From CAZVEE01 sp964625525 (GTDB lineage Bacteria > Pseudomonadota > Alphaproteobacteria > JAJFIK01): DNA of 12,365 bases. Within the stretch, counting starts at the first letter, position 1. Each line of letters opens with the position of its first letter. Positions 1 through 6,860 of the stretch are shown in pieces. Made by a program: the position numbers and the translations under genes. The notes under the pieces are model-generated. The model had not been told where the DNA came from, ran no database searches, and saw only the letters and a list, made by a program, of their open reading frames with translations. The stretch lies in NCBI GenBank assembly GCA_964625525.1, contig CAZVEE010000098.1, forward strand, positions 1-12,365, given 5' to 3'.

Positions 1-226
1 GAGCGCCTCCTTCACCAACCAGGTGCTGGCGCAGATCGAGCTGTGGCAGAACCACGACAAATACGACCGCCAAGTCTATGTGCTGCCCAAGCACCTGGAC
101 GAGAAGGTCGCCGCGCTGCACCTGCCGCGCCTGAACGCCCAGCTCACCGAGCTGACCCCGGACCAGGCCGAGTATCTTGGCATTCCGGCCGAAGGCCCGT
201 TCAAGCCGGAAGCGTATCGCTACTAA
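1..226 (+). CDS. ahcY: Adenosylhomocysteinase, C-terminal end (partial)
   Basis: Only the last 74 codons are present, read from base 2 to the TAA at 224-226; the gene begins left of the window. The enzyme reversibly hydrolyses S-adenosylhomocysteine to adenosine and homocysteine in the cytosolic methyl cycle. The fragment contains the family's conserved tail: SFTNQVLAQIELW near the start, YVLPKHLDEKVA in the middle, and the terminal GPFKPEAYRY. In characterised enzymes the Lys and Tyr of this tail (human K426 and Y430) reach into the neighbouring subunit's NAD site; both residues are present here. The end is intact and is followed by a strong terminator, so ahcY is probably transcribed separately from divL. 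Identification is secure despite the short length because this tail is highly conserved. Confidence 0.96.
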   Translation, partial: SASFTNQVLAQIELWQNHDKYDRQVYVLPKHLDEKVAALHLPRLNAQLTELTPDQAEYLGIPAEGPFKPEAYRY

Positions 227-257
227 GCCGACACACTCGGGATTTCCCGGACCCAGT

Positions 258-291
258 GCCCCGTGCAGGACCGCCTGCGCGGGGCTTTTTT
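258..291 (+). terminator. Rho-independent terminator of ahcY
   Basis: GCCCCG-T-GCAGG (258-269) pairs with CCTGC-G-CGGGGC (274-285) around the tetraloop ACCG. The central T/G forms a U-G wobble in RNA, giving an uninterrupted 12-bp GC-rich stem. Six T residues (286-291) follow directly. It lies 31 bp after the ahcY stop, so it should insulate ahcY from the divL leader. Confidence 0.93.
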
Positions 292-321
292 GTATCACAG
301 CCGCCTCTAACCCTTTGAGGC

Positions 322-408
322 GACTCTCAAATCTCCGAGCACGAAGAGTCCCCGCACGGAAAGGAGTCTGCTGTACCTATTCTGACTCAGTGCTTGGCGC
401 GGAGACTC
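322..408. promoter_or_regulatory. Ladder of five GANTC (CcrM) sites upstream of divL
   Basis: GANTC occurs at 322-326 (GACTC), 346-350 (GAGTC), 364-368 (GAGTC), 384-388 (GACTC) and 404-408 (GACTC), with start-to-start distances of 24, 18, 20 and 20 bp. A sixth, GATTC, is at 491-495. By eye I found only about ten more in the remaining 12 kb, so this is a strong local excess. GANTC is the target of the alphaproteobacterial cell-cycle DNA methyltransferase CcrM, and its methylation state tunes promoters, often with GcrA, in Caulobacter. The flanking bases differ between sites, so the ladder is not a tandem repeat. A regulatory role for divL is inferred from position only. Confidence 0.6.
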
Positions 409-455
409 CCGAGACTGATCATCCCCGTAAAACGCAATATCCTGTTAAGAATATA

Positions 456-484
456 GGATGCATCCACGATGAAATCCCTATAAT
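456..484 (+). promoter_or_regulatory. Putative divL promoter with palindrome at the -35 position
   Basis: TATAAT at 479-484 is a perfect consensus -10 in the most AT-rich stretch of the window. At the -35 distance there is no TTGACA-like hexamer; instead a perfect 10-bp palindrome, GGATGCATCC, covers 456-465. A start site would fall near 491, on a GATTC methylation site, giving a leader of about 30 nt before ATG 522. A poor -35 with a palindrome over it fits a promoter that needs an activator or is gated by a bound protein, but this is inferred from sequence only. Confidence 0.5.
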
Positions 485-521
485 CGGACTGATTCGTTTT
501 TGGCCGATGCGGGGCGCTTTC

Positions 522-2966
522 ATGTCCGACGCCACCATTCAGTGGGTGATCACCTCCGGTTCCGTCCTATTTGCCTTCGGCGCCACGCTTTGGGCCGTCT
601 ACGAAGGATTGCGCAGGCGTATCGCCTTGCGCAAATGGGCCGGCGCCCGGCGCACCATGGACGCCACCATGGCGCGGGCGGATGTTCTGTTCCGTTCCGA
701 TCCCGACCTGACCTTAATCTGGGACGAAGGCATGGGCGAACCGGTCGCTGGCATCGCCGCGGGTGCCCGCCGCCTGCACGTGCCCGACCATGTCCTGGGC
801 CGCGGCCGGGTCCTTGATCTGACGCGCCTTGCAGGCGCGGAAGATGAAGACGGCGCCCAGCCCCAGCCCGCCTCGCTCTGCGATCGCTTCGAAGCGTTCT
901 TGGCCAGCCTCACCGATGCAGCGCGCACGGAGCTTGCCCAGGCTGTCGACCAGTTGCGCGGTGACGGCACTGCATTTTGCATTACGCTTGAACAAAGCCA
1001 TGGCGGCGTCATCGAGGCCCATGGCCGCCCGGCCGCCGCCCAATCCGTGGTGAAGCTGCGCGACGTGTCGCCCGAACGCTCCGAGATCGAACGCCTCACG
1101 GGCCTTTTGCGCGAGGCGGAAGCCGACCGGGCGACCTACACAGAAATCTTGGACAAGGCCCCCTTCCCCGTTTGGCGCCGGCGCGGGCATACGCTTGTTT
1201 GGGCGAACCGTGCCTATGCGCGCGCGGTGGATGCGAAGGACGCGGACGATGCCGTGACGCGGCGCTTAGAGCTTGAAAACTCCGAACGCTCCATGGCCGC
1301 GCTCGCCGTGCGCTCCGGCGAGGTACAGAGCAAGCGGCGTTATGTGGTCACGGATGGCGAGCGGCGGGCCATGGACATCATCACCGTGCCGGCGGCCGAT
1401 GGCAGTGGCGGCCTGGCGCTCGACATGTCCGCGGTGGATGCGGCCGAAGAACAGCTTGAACGCCACCTGAACGCCCATCGGGAGACGCTCGATCGCATGC
1501 GCACGGGCGTCGCGATTTTCGGCGCCGACATGCAGCTCGTCTTCCACAATGATGCCTTTGCAAGCCTCTGGTCCCTTCCAGGCGCGTTCCTGGCGCGCAG
1601 CCCCAGCGATGGGGAAATCCTCGACCATCTGCGCGAGGCGCGGCGCCTGCCGGAACAGGCCGATTACAAAGACTGGAAAGCCAAGCGCCTGGCGCTTTAT
1701 CAGGAAATGGTGGACGGGGACGATCTGTGGCACTTGCCAGACGGGCGCACCTTGCGCGTCGTTTCAAAAGCGCACCCCTTCGGCGGGCTGATCACGCTCT
1801 ATGATGACGTGACGGATCTGATCACGCTGGAAAGCTCCTACAAGACACTGCTCAATGTGCAGGGTGCGACCCTGAACCACCTGCACGAGGCGGTGGCCAT
1901 GTTTGGCAGCGACGGCCGCTTAAAGCTGGTCAACGCCGCCTTCGCCGAGCTCTGGGCGCTCGACGACGAGGCCCTCGCGGACGAGCCGCATTTCAATTTG
2001 CTGACCCGCCATTGCGTGGCGCAACTGGACGAGCGCCACACGGCCGACGGGGGGGATTGGAGCCGCATCGCCCGCTGCATCACTTCGGTGGATCGTGACC
2101 GCGATCTGGAGCCGGGCCGCCTCAACCGCACCGACGGACGCATTCTGGATTATGCGGTGGAGGCGTTGCCGGACGGGCGCACCCTGCTCACCTTCCTCGA
2201 CGTCACTGATACCGCGCGCATTGAACAGGCTCTGCGCGAGCGCAATGACGCACTGGAGACAGCCGACCGTCTGAAGTCGGAATTCGTTTCCAATGTGTCC
2301 TATCAGCTCCGCACGCCGCTGAATTCCATTCTCGGCTTCACGGAGATGATGCAGCACGGCCTCACTGGCGAGCTCAACAAACGCCAGGGCGAATATGTGG
2401 GGCACATCATGGATGCCTCGGGCCAGTTGCGCGACATGGTCAACGACATTCTGGACCTGGCCATGATCGATGCGGGCACCATCTCGCTTGATCTGGGCAC
2501 GGTGGATGTGGCGGTGCTGCTGGAAAACGCCCGCCAAGTGGCCGTGAGTCGCGCCGCCGATAGTGAGCTCGTTATCACGGTCGAAAGCCCGGCGGATATC
2601 GGCACAATCGTCGCGGATGAAACCCGGCTGCGCCAGATCCTCTTCAATCTGACAACGAACGCGCTTCAGGTCTCTGCGGCGGGCGGCACGGTGACGCTCG
2701 GCGCCACACGTACCTCTCACGGGGTAGACCTCTGGGTTCGCGACACCGGCCCCGGCATCCCCCAGGATCAGCAGGCGGCGGTGTTCGAGCGTTTCGCCTC
2801 TGGCGATGGGGCCCGGCGCGGCGCCGGTCTGGGCCTGTCCTTGGTTAAAAGTTTCGTCGAATTGCATGGCGGCGGCGTGACACTGGAGTCAGAACCGGCT
2901 AAGGGTACGCGCGTGGTGTGCCACTTGCCCGATGACTTGCACGTTGCCGGGCGCGCTGCGGAGTAA
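522..2966 (+). CDS. divL: DivL-type PAS sensor pseudo-kinase (H-box Tyr)
   Basis: 814 aa from ATG 522. Residues about 8-26 form a single membrane segment. PAS-like units follow around 205-300, 320-430 and 450-555 (repeated 'VAIFG...FHNDAFASLW' and 'VAMFG...LVNAAFAELW' patterns), with a divergent one before 200. Then come the dimerisation helix (about 580-650) and an ATPase domain (about 690-805) with N-box Asn709, G1 box DTGPGIP starting at 741, and the G2 box GAGLGLSL. The H-box reads VSYQLRTPL: Tyr594 replaces the phospho-accepting His, and Gln595 the usual Glu/Asp. This Tyr is the hallmark of Caulobacter DivL (769 aa), which promotes CckA-CtrA signalling and senses DivK rather than working as an ordinary kinase. 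Position beside ahcY agrees. An in-frame ATG at 507 is the alternative start; neither has a strong ribosome-binding site. Open frame further upstream to 177 overlaps ahcY and the terminator and is not coding. Confidence 0.88.
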   Translation: MSDATIQWVITSGSVLFAFGATLWAVYEGLRRRIALRKWAGARRTMDATMARADVLFRSDPDLTLIWDEGMGEPVAGIAAGARRLHVPDHVLGRGRVLDLTRLAGAEDEDGAQPQPASLCDRFEAFLASLTDAARTELAQAVDQLRGDGTAFCITLEQSHGGVIEAHGRPAAAQSVVKLRDVSPERSEIERLTGLLREAEADRATYTEILDKAPFPVWRRRGHTLVWANRAYARAVDAKDADDAVTRRLELENSERSMAALAVRSGEVQSKRRYVVTDGERRAMDIITVPAADGSGGLALDMSAVDAAEEQLERHLNAHRETLDRMRTGVAIFGADMQLVFHNDAFASLWSLPGAFLARSPSDGEILDHLREARRLPEQADYKDWKAKRLALYQEMVDGDDLWHLPDGRTLRVVSKAHPFGGLITLYDDVTDLITLESSYKTLLNVQGATLNHLHEAVAMFGSDGRLKLVNAAFAELWALDDEALADEPHFNLLTRHCVAQLDERHTADGGDWSRIARCITSVDRDRDLEPGRLNRTDGRILDYAVEALPDGRTLLTFLDVTDTARIEQALRERNDALETADRLKSEFVSNVSYQLRTPLNSILGFTEMMQHGLTGELNKRQGEYVGHIMDASGQLRDMVNDILDLAMIDAGTISLDLGTVDVAVLLENARQVAVSRAADSELVITVESPADIGTIVADETRLRQILFNLTTNALQVSAAGGTVTLGATRTSHGVDLWVRDTGPGIPQDQQAAVFERFASGDGARRGAGLGLSLVKSFVELHGGGVTLESEPAKGTRVVCHLPDDLHVAGRAAE

Positions 2967-3193
2967 CGGCCGCCGGTCCTGCTTCTCTCAGGCGCGCGGA
3001 CGGGCGATCCCGGCAGGCACCACCATCATGCCGCCTGAAAAGCGTGCCGCCGAGAAAGTCAGACTTTCGACGCCGACCCGACCGCGCCGCCCGTTCGCCG
3101 TGCGCGCCACCGGAGTCAACGCCATCAGCGGCCAAGAACGGATGCCCGCCGGCAGGCCCCAGGACGGGTCACGGCAGACGGGAGACGCTGAGT
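2967..3193. other. 227-bp gene-free stretch between divL and the amidase
   Basis: No credible gene was found. Short frames here lack a ribosome-binding site and recognisable protein sequence. The stretch holds the 15-bp dyad at 3054-3068 and one GANTC site near 3113. CCGGCAGGC appears twice (around 3010 and 3149), which may be chance in GC-rich DNA. No strong intrinsic terminator follows divL. The ribosome-binding site for the amidase (GGGAG, 3180-3184) is at the right edge. Confidence 0.6.
3054..3068. promoter_or_regulatory. 15-bp dyad, possible operator before the amidase
   Basis: GAAAGTC-A-GACTTTC is a perfect 7-bp inverted repeat around a single central A. A one-base loop cannot form a stable RNA hairpin, so a site for a dimeric DNA-binding protein is the likelier reading. 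It lies about 126 bp before the amidase start and 88 bp after the divL stop. No clear -10/-35 pair was recognised beside it. Confidence 0.35.
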
Positions 3194-4660
3194 ATGGCCC
3201 TGACGGGGTTCGAAACCGCCGGAACGCTGGTGCAGGACATTCTGGACCGGCGCATGTCCGCCGATGAACTGCTGGAAGCGCTGATCGCGCGGATCGAACG
3301 CTACAACACCACCGTCAATGCGGTGGTCGCCCGCACGCTGGAGCGCGCCCGCCACCGCGCCCGGGATCTGGATCGGGCAGTGGGGCGCAATCATGCGCCG
3401 GGGCCGCTCGCCGGCTTGCCGTTCACGGTGAAAGACAGCATCGAAGTGGCGGGCCTGCCCACCACGTCCGGCTCGGTTTCCATGATGCGCCATCGCGCCG
3501 CATCCCATGCGCCGGCCGTGTCGCGGCTGATCGAGGCAGGGGCGAACTTCTTCGCGAAGACCAATCTGCCGGAATTCGCGGGCGACTATCAGACCTACAA
3601 CAAACTGTTCGGCGCCACGCGCAATCCGTGGGATCCGGAGCATACGCCAGGCGGTTCCTCGGGTGGCTCGGCGGCGGCTGTGGCGGCCGGGTTATCGCCG
3701 CTCGATATTGGCTCCGACCTGGCGGGATCGATCCGCATCCCGGCGCATTTCTGCGGCATTTACGGTCACAAGCCGTCCTGGGGCATTGTGCCCACGCGCG
3801 GCCATGTGCCGCCATCCCCCGGCTATGCGGGCCGGGCGGATCTCGCGGTGCTGGGCCCTCTTGCGCGCTCGGCAGAAGATCTGACGCTGGCGCTTGATGT
3901 GCTGGCGGGTCCGGACATTCCCGATACGAAGGGCTGGCGGCTGGAACTGCCCACCGCACGCGCCGAACGGCTTCAGGATCTGCGCGTCGCCTATTGGTTC
4001 GAGGACGAGGATCTGCCCATCGATCAGGAGGTGCTCGAACTCCTGGACCATGCCATTGAAGCCCTTGCCATGGCCGGTGTCGGGGCGCTCAAGCGCGCCA
4101 CGCCCGTGGCGTCCATGGGCGAGGTGCGCGACGCGGGCCGCACCCTGACCGAAGCGATCATCGGCGCGGGGCTGCCGACCTCCACCTATCGCCGCCTGGG
4201 CCTCACGGCCGATACTTTCGCCGTCTTCGGGGCCTCAAGCCGCACCCGGCGCAGCACCGCGCGCAACCTTACTTCCAGTCACCGGGACTGGTTGGGCGCG
4301 GACAGTCAGCGCCATGCGGTGCGCATGCAGTGCGAAGCGTTCTTCCATGATCACGATGTGCTGCTCTTGCCGGTGGCCCCCGTGCCGGCGCCCGAGCGCA
4401 AAGACCGCCAATCCATCGCGAAGCGGCGCATCCGGATCAACCGGGACACGCATCCAAGCCTGGTACTCGGCGACTGGTGCACGCTTGCGAGCATGGCCTA
4501 TCTGCCGGCCACTGTCGCCCCCATCGGACGCACCAAAGCAGGCCTGCCGGTCGGCATCCAAATCGTCGGTCCATACCTTGAGGACCACACGACCATCGCC
4601 GCCGCCCGCTTCCTGGCGGACGCCGTAGGCGGCTACGAACCGCCGCCAGGCTTTCAATAG
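3194..4660 (+). CDS. Amidase-signature family hydrolase
   Basis: 488 aa from ATG 3194, with GGGAG 9 nt upstream. A longer open frame from 3044 adds a low-complexity Arg/Pro-rich leader with no ribosome-binding site and is rejected. Amidase-signature enzymes hydrolyse C-N amide bonds with a Ser-cisSer-Lys triad. All three are visible: Lys80 in FTVKDS, Ser155 in GGSSGGSA, and nucleophile Ser179 in SDLAGSIRIP. The 24-residue gap between the serines equals that in fatty acid amide hydrolase and malonamidase E2. The nucleophile loop has Ala178 where Gly is usual. No signal peptide or membrane segment is seen, so it is probably cytosolic. It is not clearly GatA: no gatB or gatC lies nearby. The substrate cannot be told from sequence. 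It faces the redox operon tail to tail with an 18-bp gap and may be co-transcribed with divL or have its own promoter. Confidence 0.88.
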   Translation: MALTGFETAGTLVQDILDRRMSADELLEALIARIERYNTTVNAVVARTLERARHRARDLDRAVGRNHAPGPLAGLPFTVKDSIEVAGLPTTSGSVSMMRHRAASHAPAVSRLIEAGANFFAKTNLPEFAGDYQTYNKLFGATRNPWDPEHTPGGSSGGSAAAVAAGLSPLDIGSDLAGSIRIPAHFCGIYGHKPSWGIVPTRGHVPPSPGYAGRADLAVLGPLARSAEDLTLALDVLAGPDIPDTKGWRLELPTARAERLQDLRVAYWFEDEDLPIDQEVLELLDHAIEALAMAGVGALKRATPVASMGEVRDAGRTLTEAIIGAGLPTSTYRRLGLTADTFAVFGASSRTRRSTARNLTSSHRDWLGADSQRHAVRMQCEAFFHDHDVLLLPVAPVPAPERKDRQSIAKRRIRINRDTHPSLVLGDWCTLASMAYLPATVAPIGRTKAGLPVGIQIVGPYLEDHTTIAAARFLADAVGGYEPPPGFQ

Positions 4661-4666
4661 GCGGGG

Positions 4667-4687
4667 TTAGACCACGTCTTAGACCAC
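4667..4687. repeat. 9-bp direct repeat spanning a stop codon
   Basis: TTAGACCAC occurs at 4667-4675 and again at 4679-4687, a period of 12 bp. On the minus strand this is GTGGTCTAA twice in the same frame, so the peroxiredoxin-like gene's last codons and stop are duplicated just downstream. Readthrough would add only three residues. It looks like a small tandem duplication at the junction of the convergent genes. Confidence 0.6.
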
Positions 4688-5197
4688 TTCGCCGCGGGCC
4701 GGGTACTGCTTGGGAATGATGAAATCGAGCGCCTGCTCGATCTCCGCGAAGCTCGGCCGGGCAAAGGGCATGGAGTTCACCGCCGAGGCGTAGAGCGTGC
4801 GGTCAGGACGCACCAGGAACACGCCCGGTTCGCAGAACAAGGGCGGTTCGTGGTCACCGATGGCGGCGGAGATAAACAAGCCCCACTCCCGCGCCATGTC
4901 GATCGACAGGTCATAGCCGATCACCAGCCGCTTCAGGCCCCACTCTTCCTTGGACTTGTGCGCCCGCGCCTCGCCATCGCACGAGATAGCAATGACCGAC
5001 ACACCCCGTTCGGTGACCTCATCCAACCGGCCCTGCAAATCCCGCAGATAGGGTTTGCAAATGGGACAGTGCAGGCCGCGATAGAATACGACCAGAGTGA
5101 AGGTCTCCGGCTTCTGGCCGGCCATGTGCCACAGACCGCCATCCACGGTGGGCACTTCCAGGTCGGGCACGCTTTGGCGAGGAATGAGCTGGGGCAT
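4679..5197 (-). CDS. Peroxiredoxin-like (AhpC/TSA, thioredoxin-fold) protein
   Basis: 172 aa, last gene of the minus-strand redox operon. It starts at ATG 5197 with a GAGGG-type ribosome-binding site; the gap from the ferredoxin gene is 18 bp. The core reads VVFYRGLHCPICKPYL, with Cys44 and Cys47 in a C-P-I-C motif after the first beta-strand, followed by a helix (LRDLQGRLDEVTERGV) and the strand VIAISCD, as in thioredoxin-fold AhpC/TSA proteins. The classical peroxiredoxin Pro-x3-Thr-x2-Cys motif is absent, so peroxidase activity cannot be assumed. The family with FYRG-x-x-CPxC is usually annotated 'peroxiredoxin-like'; a thiol-disulfide reductase role is equally possible. A third Cys is in AISCD and a fourth in LFCEPG. 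No signal peptide, so cytosolic. Co-transcription with a ferredoxin and its reductase suggests a redox or oxidative-stress role, which is inference. Confidence 0.82.
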   Translation of the reverse strand: MPQLIPRQSVPDLEVPTVDGGLWHMAGQKPETFTLVVFYRGLHCPICKPYLRDLQGRLDEVTERGVSVIAISCDGEARAHKSKEEWGLKRLVIGYDLSIDMAREWGLFISAAIGDHEPPLFCEPGVFLVRPDRTLYASAVNSMPFARPSFAEIEQALDFIIPKQYPARGEVV

Positions 5198-5215
5198 GGG
5201 GCCTATCCCTCAGGG

Positions 5216-5536
5216 TCAGTGTTGGGTCCGCGGCAGGCGCACCACCAGCCCGTCCAGCGCGTCGGACACGGTGATCTGACAGGACAGGCGCGAGTTGTCC
5301 TGCACGTCCTCGGCAAAATCGAGCATGCTCTCTTCCATGCCTTCGGGTTTGCCCACCTTCTCTATCCAGTCCGCGTCCACATAGACATGGCAGGTGGCAC
5401 AGGCACAGGCGCCGCCGCAGTCGGCGTCGATCCCCGGCACCATGTTCTTGACCGCGCCTTCCATCACCGTCGTGCCATTGGCCACGTCGATCTCATGTTC
5501 AGTGCCGCTGTGTTCGATGTATTTGATCTTGGCCAT
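5216..5536 (-). CDS. [2Fe-2S] ferredoxin, adrenodoxin/putidaredoxin type
   Basis: 106 aa starting MAKIKYIEHSG at ATG 5536. The frame stays open upstream to a TTG at 5566 (10 more residues), but that start would precede the fold's first beta-strand and is less likely. Four cluster ligands are visible as C40-x5-C46-x2-C49-x36-C86, the pattern of adrenodoxin-class ferredoxins; Cys44 is a fifth cysteine inside the loop CGGACACATCHVYV. The acidic stretch EGMEESMLDFAEDVQD (about 65-80) matches the helix that docks with partner proteins in this class. It carries single electrons from a flavoprotein reductase to an acceptor such as a cytochrome P450 or the iron-sulfur cluster assembly machinery. Its likely reductase is the gene immediately upstream, 47 bp away. 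No P450 or isc gene is in the window. Confidence 0.93.
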   Translation of the reverse strand: MAKIKYIEHSGTEHEIDVANGTTVMEGAVKNMVPGIDADCGGACACATCHVYVDADWIEKVGKPEGMEESMLDFAEDVQDNSRLSCQITVSDALDGLVVRLPRTQH

Positions 5537-5583
5537 GGTTCGTTCTTGGCTCCCAACCTGTCCCAATCCTAAGCGAAACGTCG

Positions 5584-6816
5584 TTATGTGGCGCCCGCGC
5601 CCAATGCCTTCATGGACACCGAGGTATCCGCGAGCCGGTCCGGCGCAATGCGCGCCCGGTCGCGGATCAGCCCTTTGCCCACCATGAATTCTGGCACGGC
5701 GTTGACCGCGTCCACCGCGATCACGGCACCGTCCTTCAGGTAAAAGGCGGCGAAATGCCGGGTCTCCGGGTCGCCGCGCAGCACCAGCTGATCATAGCCT
5801 TCTGACAGGCCTGCGATCTGCAGCTTCAAATCATACTGGTCAGACCAAAACCAAGGGACCTCATGATAGGGGTGCGGTTTGCCGCACATGGCGGCCGCCG
5901 CCGCCTTGGCCTGATCGATGGCGTTTTGCACCGACTCTAGCCGGATGCGTCGGCCCACCAGATCGTTGGGATGATTGGCACAGTCGCCAGCGGCGAAAAT
6001 GGCCGGGTCATCGGTCTGGCCGTGCTCATCCACCACAATGCCGTTGTCGCAGCGCAGGCCCGCCTCCAGCGCCAATTCCACATTGGGCACGATGCCGATG
6101 CCCACAATGGCGATATCCGCATCGATCCGATGCCCGTTTGCGCATACCACCGTGCCGAGCGTCCCGTCGGCGCCCGGCTCGAACGCGCTGACCCGTTCGC
6201 CCAGGCGGATATCGACACCCGCCTCACGGTGCACACCTTCGAAAAAGTGCGAGACTTCCGGCGCGGTCACCCGCGCCATGACCCGCTCTTCCATTTCCAG
6301 AACGCTCACCGACACGCCGGATTTCACCGCCACCGCGGCCACTTCCAGGCCGATATAGCCCCCGCCCACGATCACCAGGCGGGCGCCCGTGCCGAACCGT
6401 TCGCGGATGGCCAGGACATCGGAAATGGTGCGCAGATAGAAGACGTTAGGCAAATCCTCGCCTGGCACGGGCAAGCGGCGCACCCGCGACCCTGTGGCCA
6501 GCAGCAGCTTCTGATAGCGCTGCACCGTGCCATTATCCAGGGTCACCGTGCGCGCCGACCGGTCCAGACGCATCGCACGCCGGCCCAGCGCCAGCTCCAC
6601 ACCCAGTTCCTCAAAGAACGTCTGCGGCTTGAGATAGACCCGCTCCAGCCCCAACTCCCCTGAGAGAAACTTCTTCGACAGTGGTGGCCGCTGATACGGC
6701 ACATACTCCTCGTCACCGATGAGCACAATATGCCCGCCGAAGCCTTCCTGGCGCAGGCTTGCCACGGCTTGTCCTGCCGCCTGGCCTGCCCCTACGATGA
6801 CGATGGTCTCGCTCAT
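5584..6816 (-). CDS. FAD-dependent ferredoxin reductase (putidaredoxin/rubredoxin reductase family)
   Basis: 410 aa, first gene of the minus-strand redox operon. ATG 6816 has GAGG 6 nt upstream. An FAD-binding Rossmann motif (IVIVGAGQAAG, residues 5-15) is followed by YVPYQRPPLSKKFLSG (about 38-53), typical of this family. The middle domain has a second dinucleotide motif, GGGYIG (151-156), and an acidic Glu174 at the end of the next strand (VSVLEMEER), which favours NADH over NADPH. FAAGDC (275-279) is the second FAD contact. Family members pass electrons from NAD(P)H through FAD to a [2Fe-2S] ferredoxin or rubredoxin; the adjacent ferredoxin is the obvious partner. Length and domain order are normal and no residues look missing. 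A promoter with an overlapping inverted repeat lies about 40-70 bp upstream. A cytosolic location is expected. Confidence 0.93.
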   Translation of the reverse strand: MSETIVIVGAGQAAGQAVASLRQEGFGGHIVLIGDEEYVPYQRPPLSKKFLSGELGLERVYLKPQTFFEELGVELALGRRAMRLDRSARTVTLDNGTVQRYQKLLLATGSRVRRLPVPGEDLPNVFYLRTISDVLAIRERFGTGARLVIVGGGYIGLEVAAVAVKSGVSVSVLEMEERVMARVTAPEVSHFFEGVHREAGVDIRLGERVSAFEPGADGTLGTVVCANGHRIDADIAIVGIGIVPNVELALEAGLRCDNGIVVDEHGQTDDPAIFAAGDCANHPNDLVGRRIRLESVQNAIDQAKAAAAAMCGKPHPYHEVPWFWSDQYDLKLQIAGLSEGYDQLVLRGDPETRHFAAFYLKDGAVIAVDAVNAVPEFMVGKGLIRDRARIAPDRLADTSVSMKALGAGAT

Positions 6817-6860
6817 GGCACCTCGTAAGTCCGCGTGTTCCCACTTCGTCGCGGCCCGGA

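Noticed and set aside
237..250. Small inverted repeat CGGGA-TT-TCCCG after ahcY
   Set aside because: Only 5 bp with a 2-base loop and no T-run; the strong terminator at 258-291 explains termination.
438..455. CtrA binding site upstream of divL
   Set aside because: Only one TTAA half (TTAAG at 445-449) is present; the second half at the required 7-bp spacing is missing.
177..521. N-terminal extension of divL in the same open frame
   Set aside because: It would start inside ahcY and run across its terminator and the AT-rich leader; the translated stretch is Arg/Pro/Cys-rich with no recognisable domain. ATG 522 (or 507) directly precedes the membrane segment.
1920..2867. 315-codon open frame on the minus strand
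   Set aside because: Antisense shadow of divL; divL has clear kinase-family motifs over the same bases, and the antisense product shows no recognisable fold.
3044..3193. Longer N-terminus for the amidase
   Set aside because: The added residues are low-complexity Arg/Pro-rich, with no ribosome-binding site; ATG 3194 has GGGAG at a good distance and begins the normal family N-terminus.
5971..6663. 230-codon open frame on the plus strand
   Set aside because: Shadow of the ferredoxin reductase; His/Ala/Arg-rich translation typical of antisense reading in GC-rich DNA.
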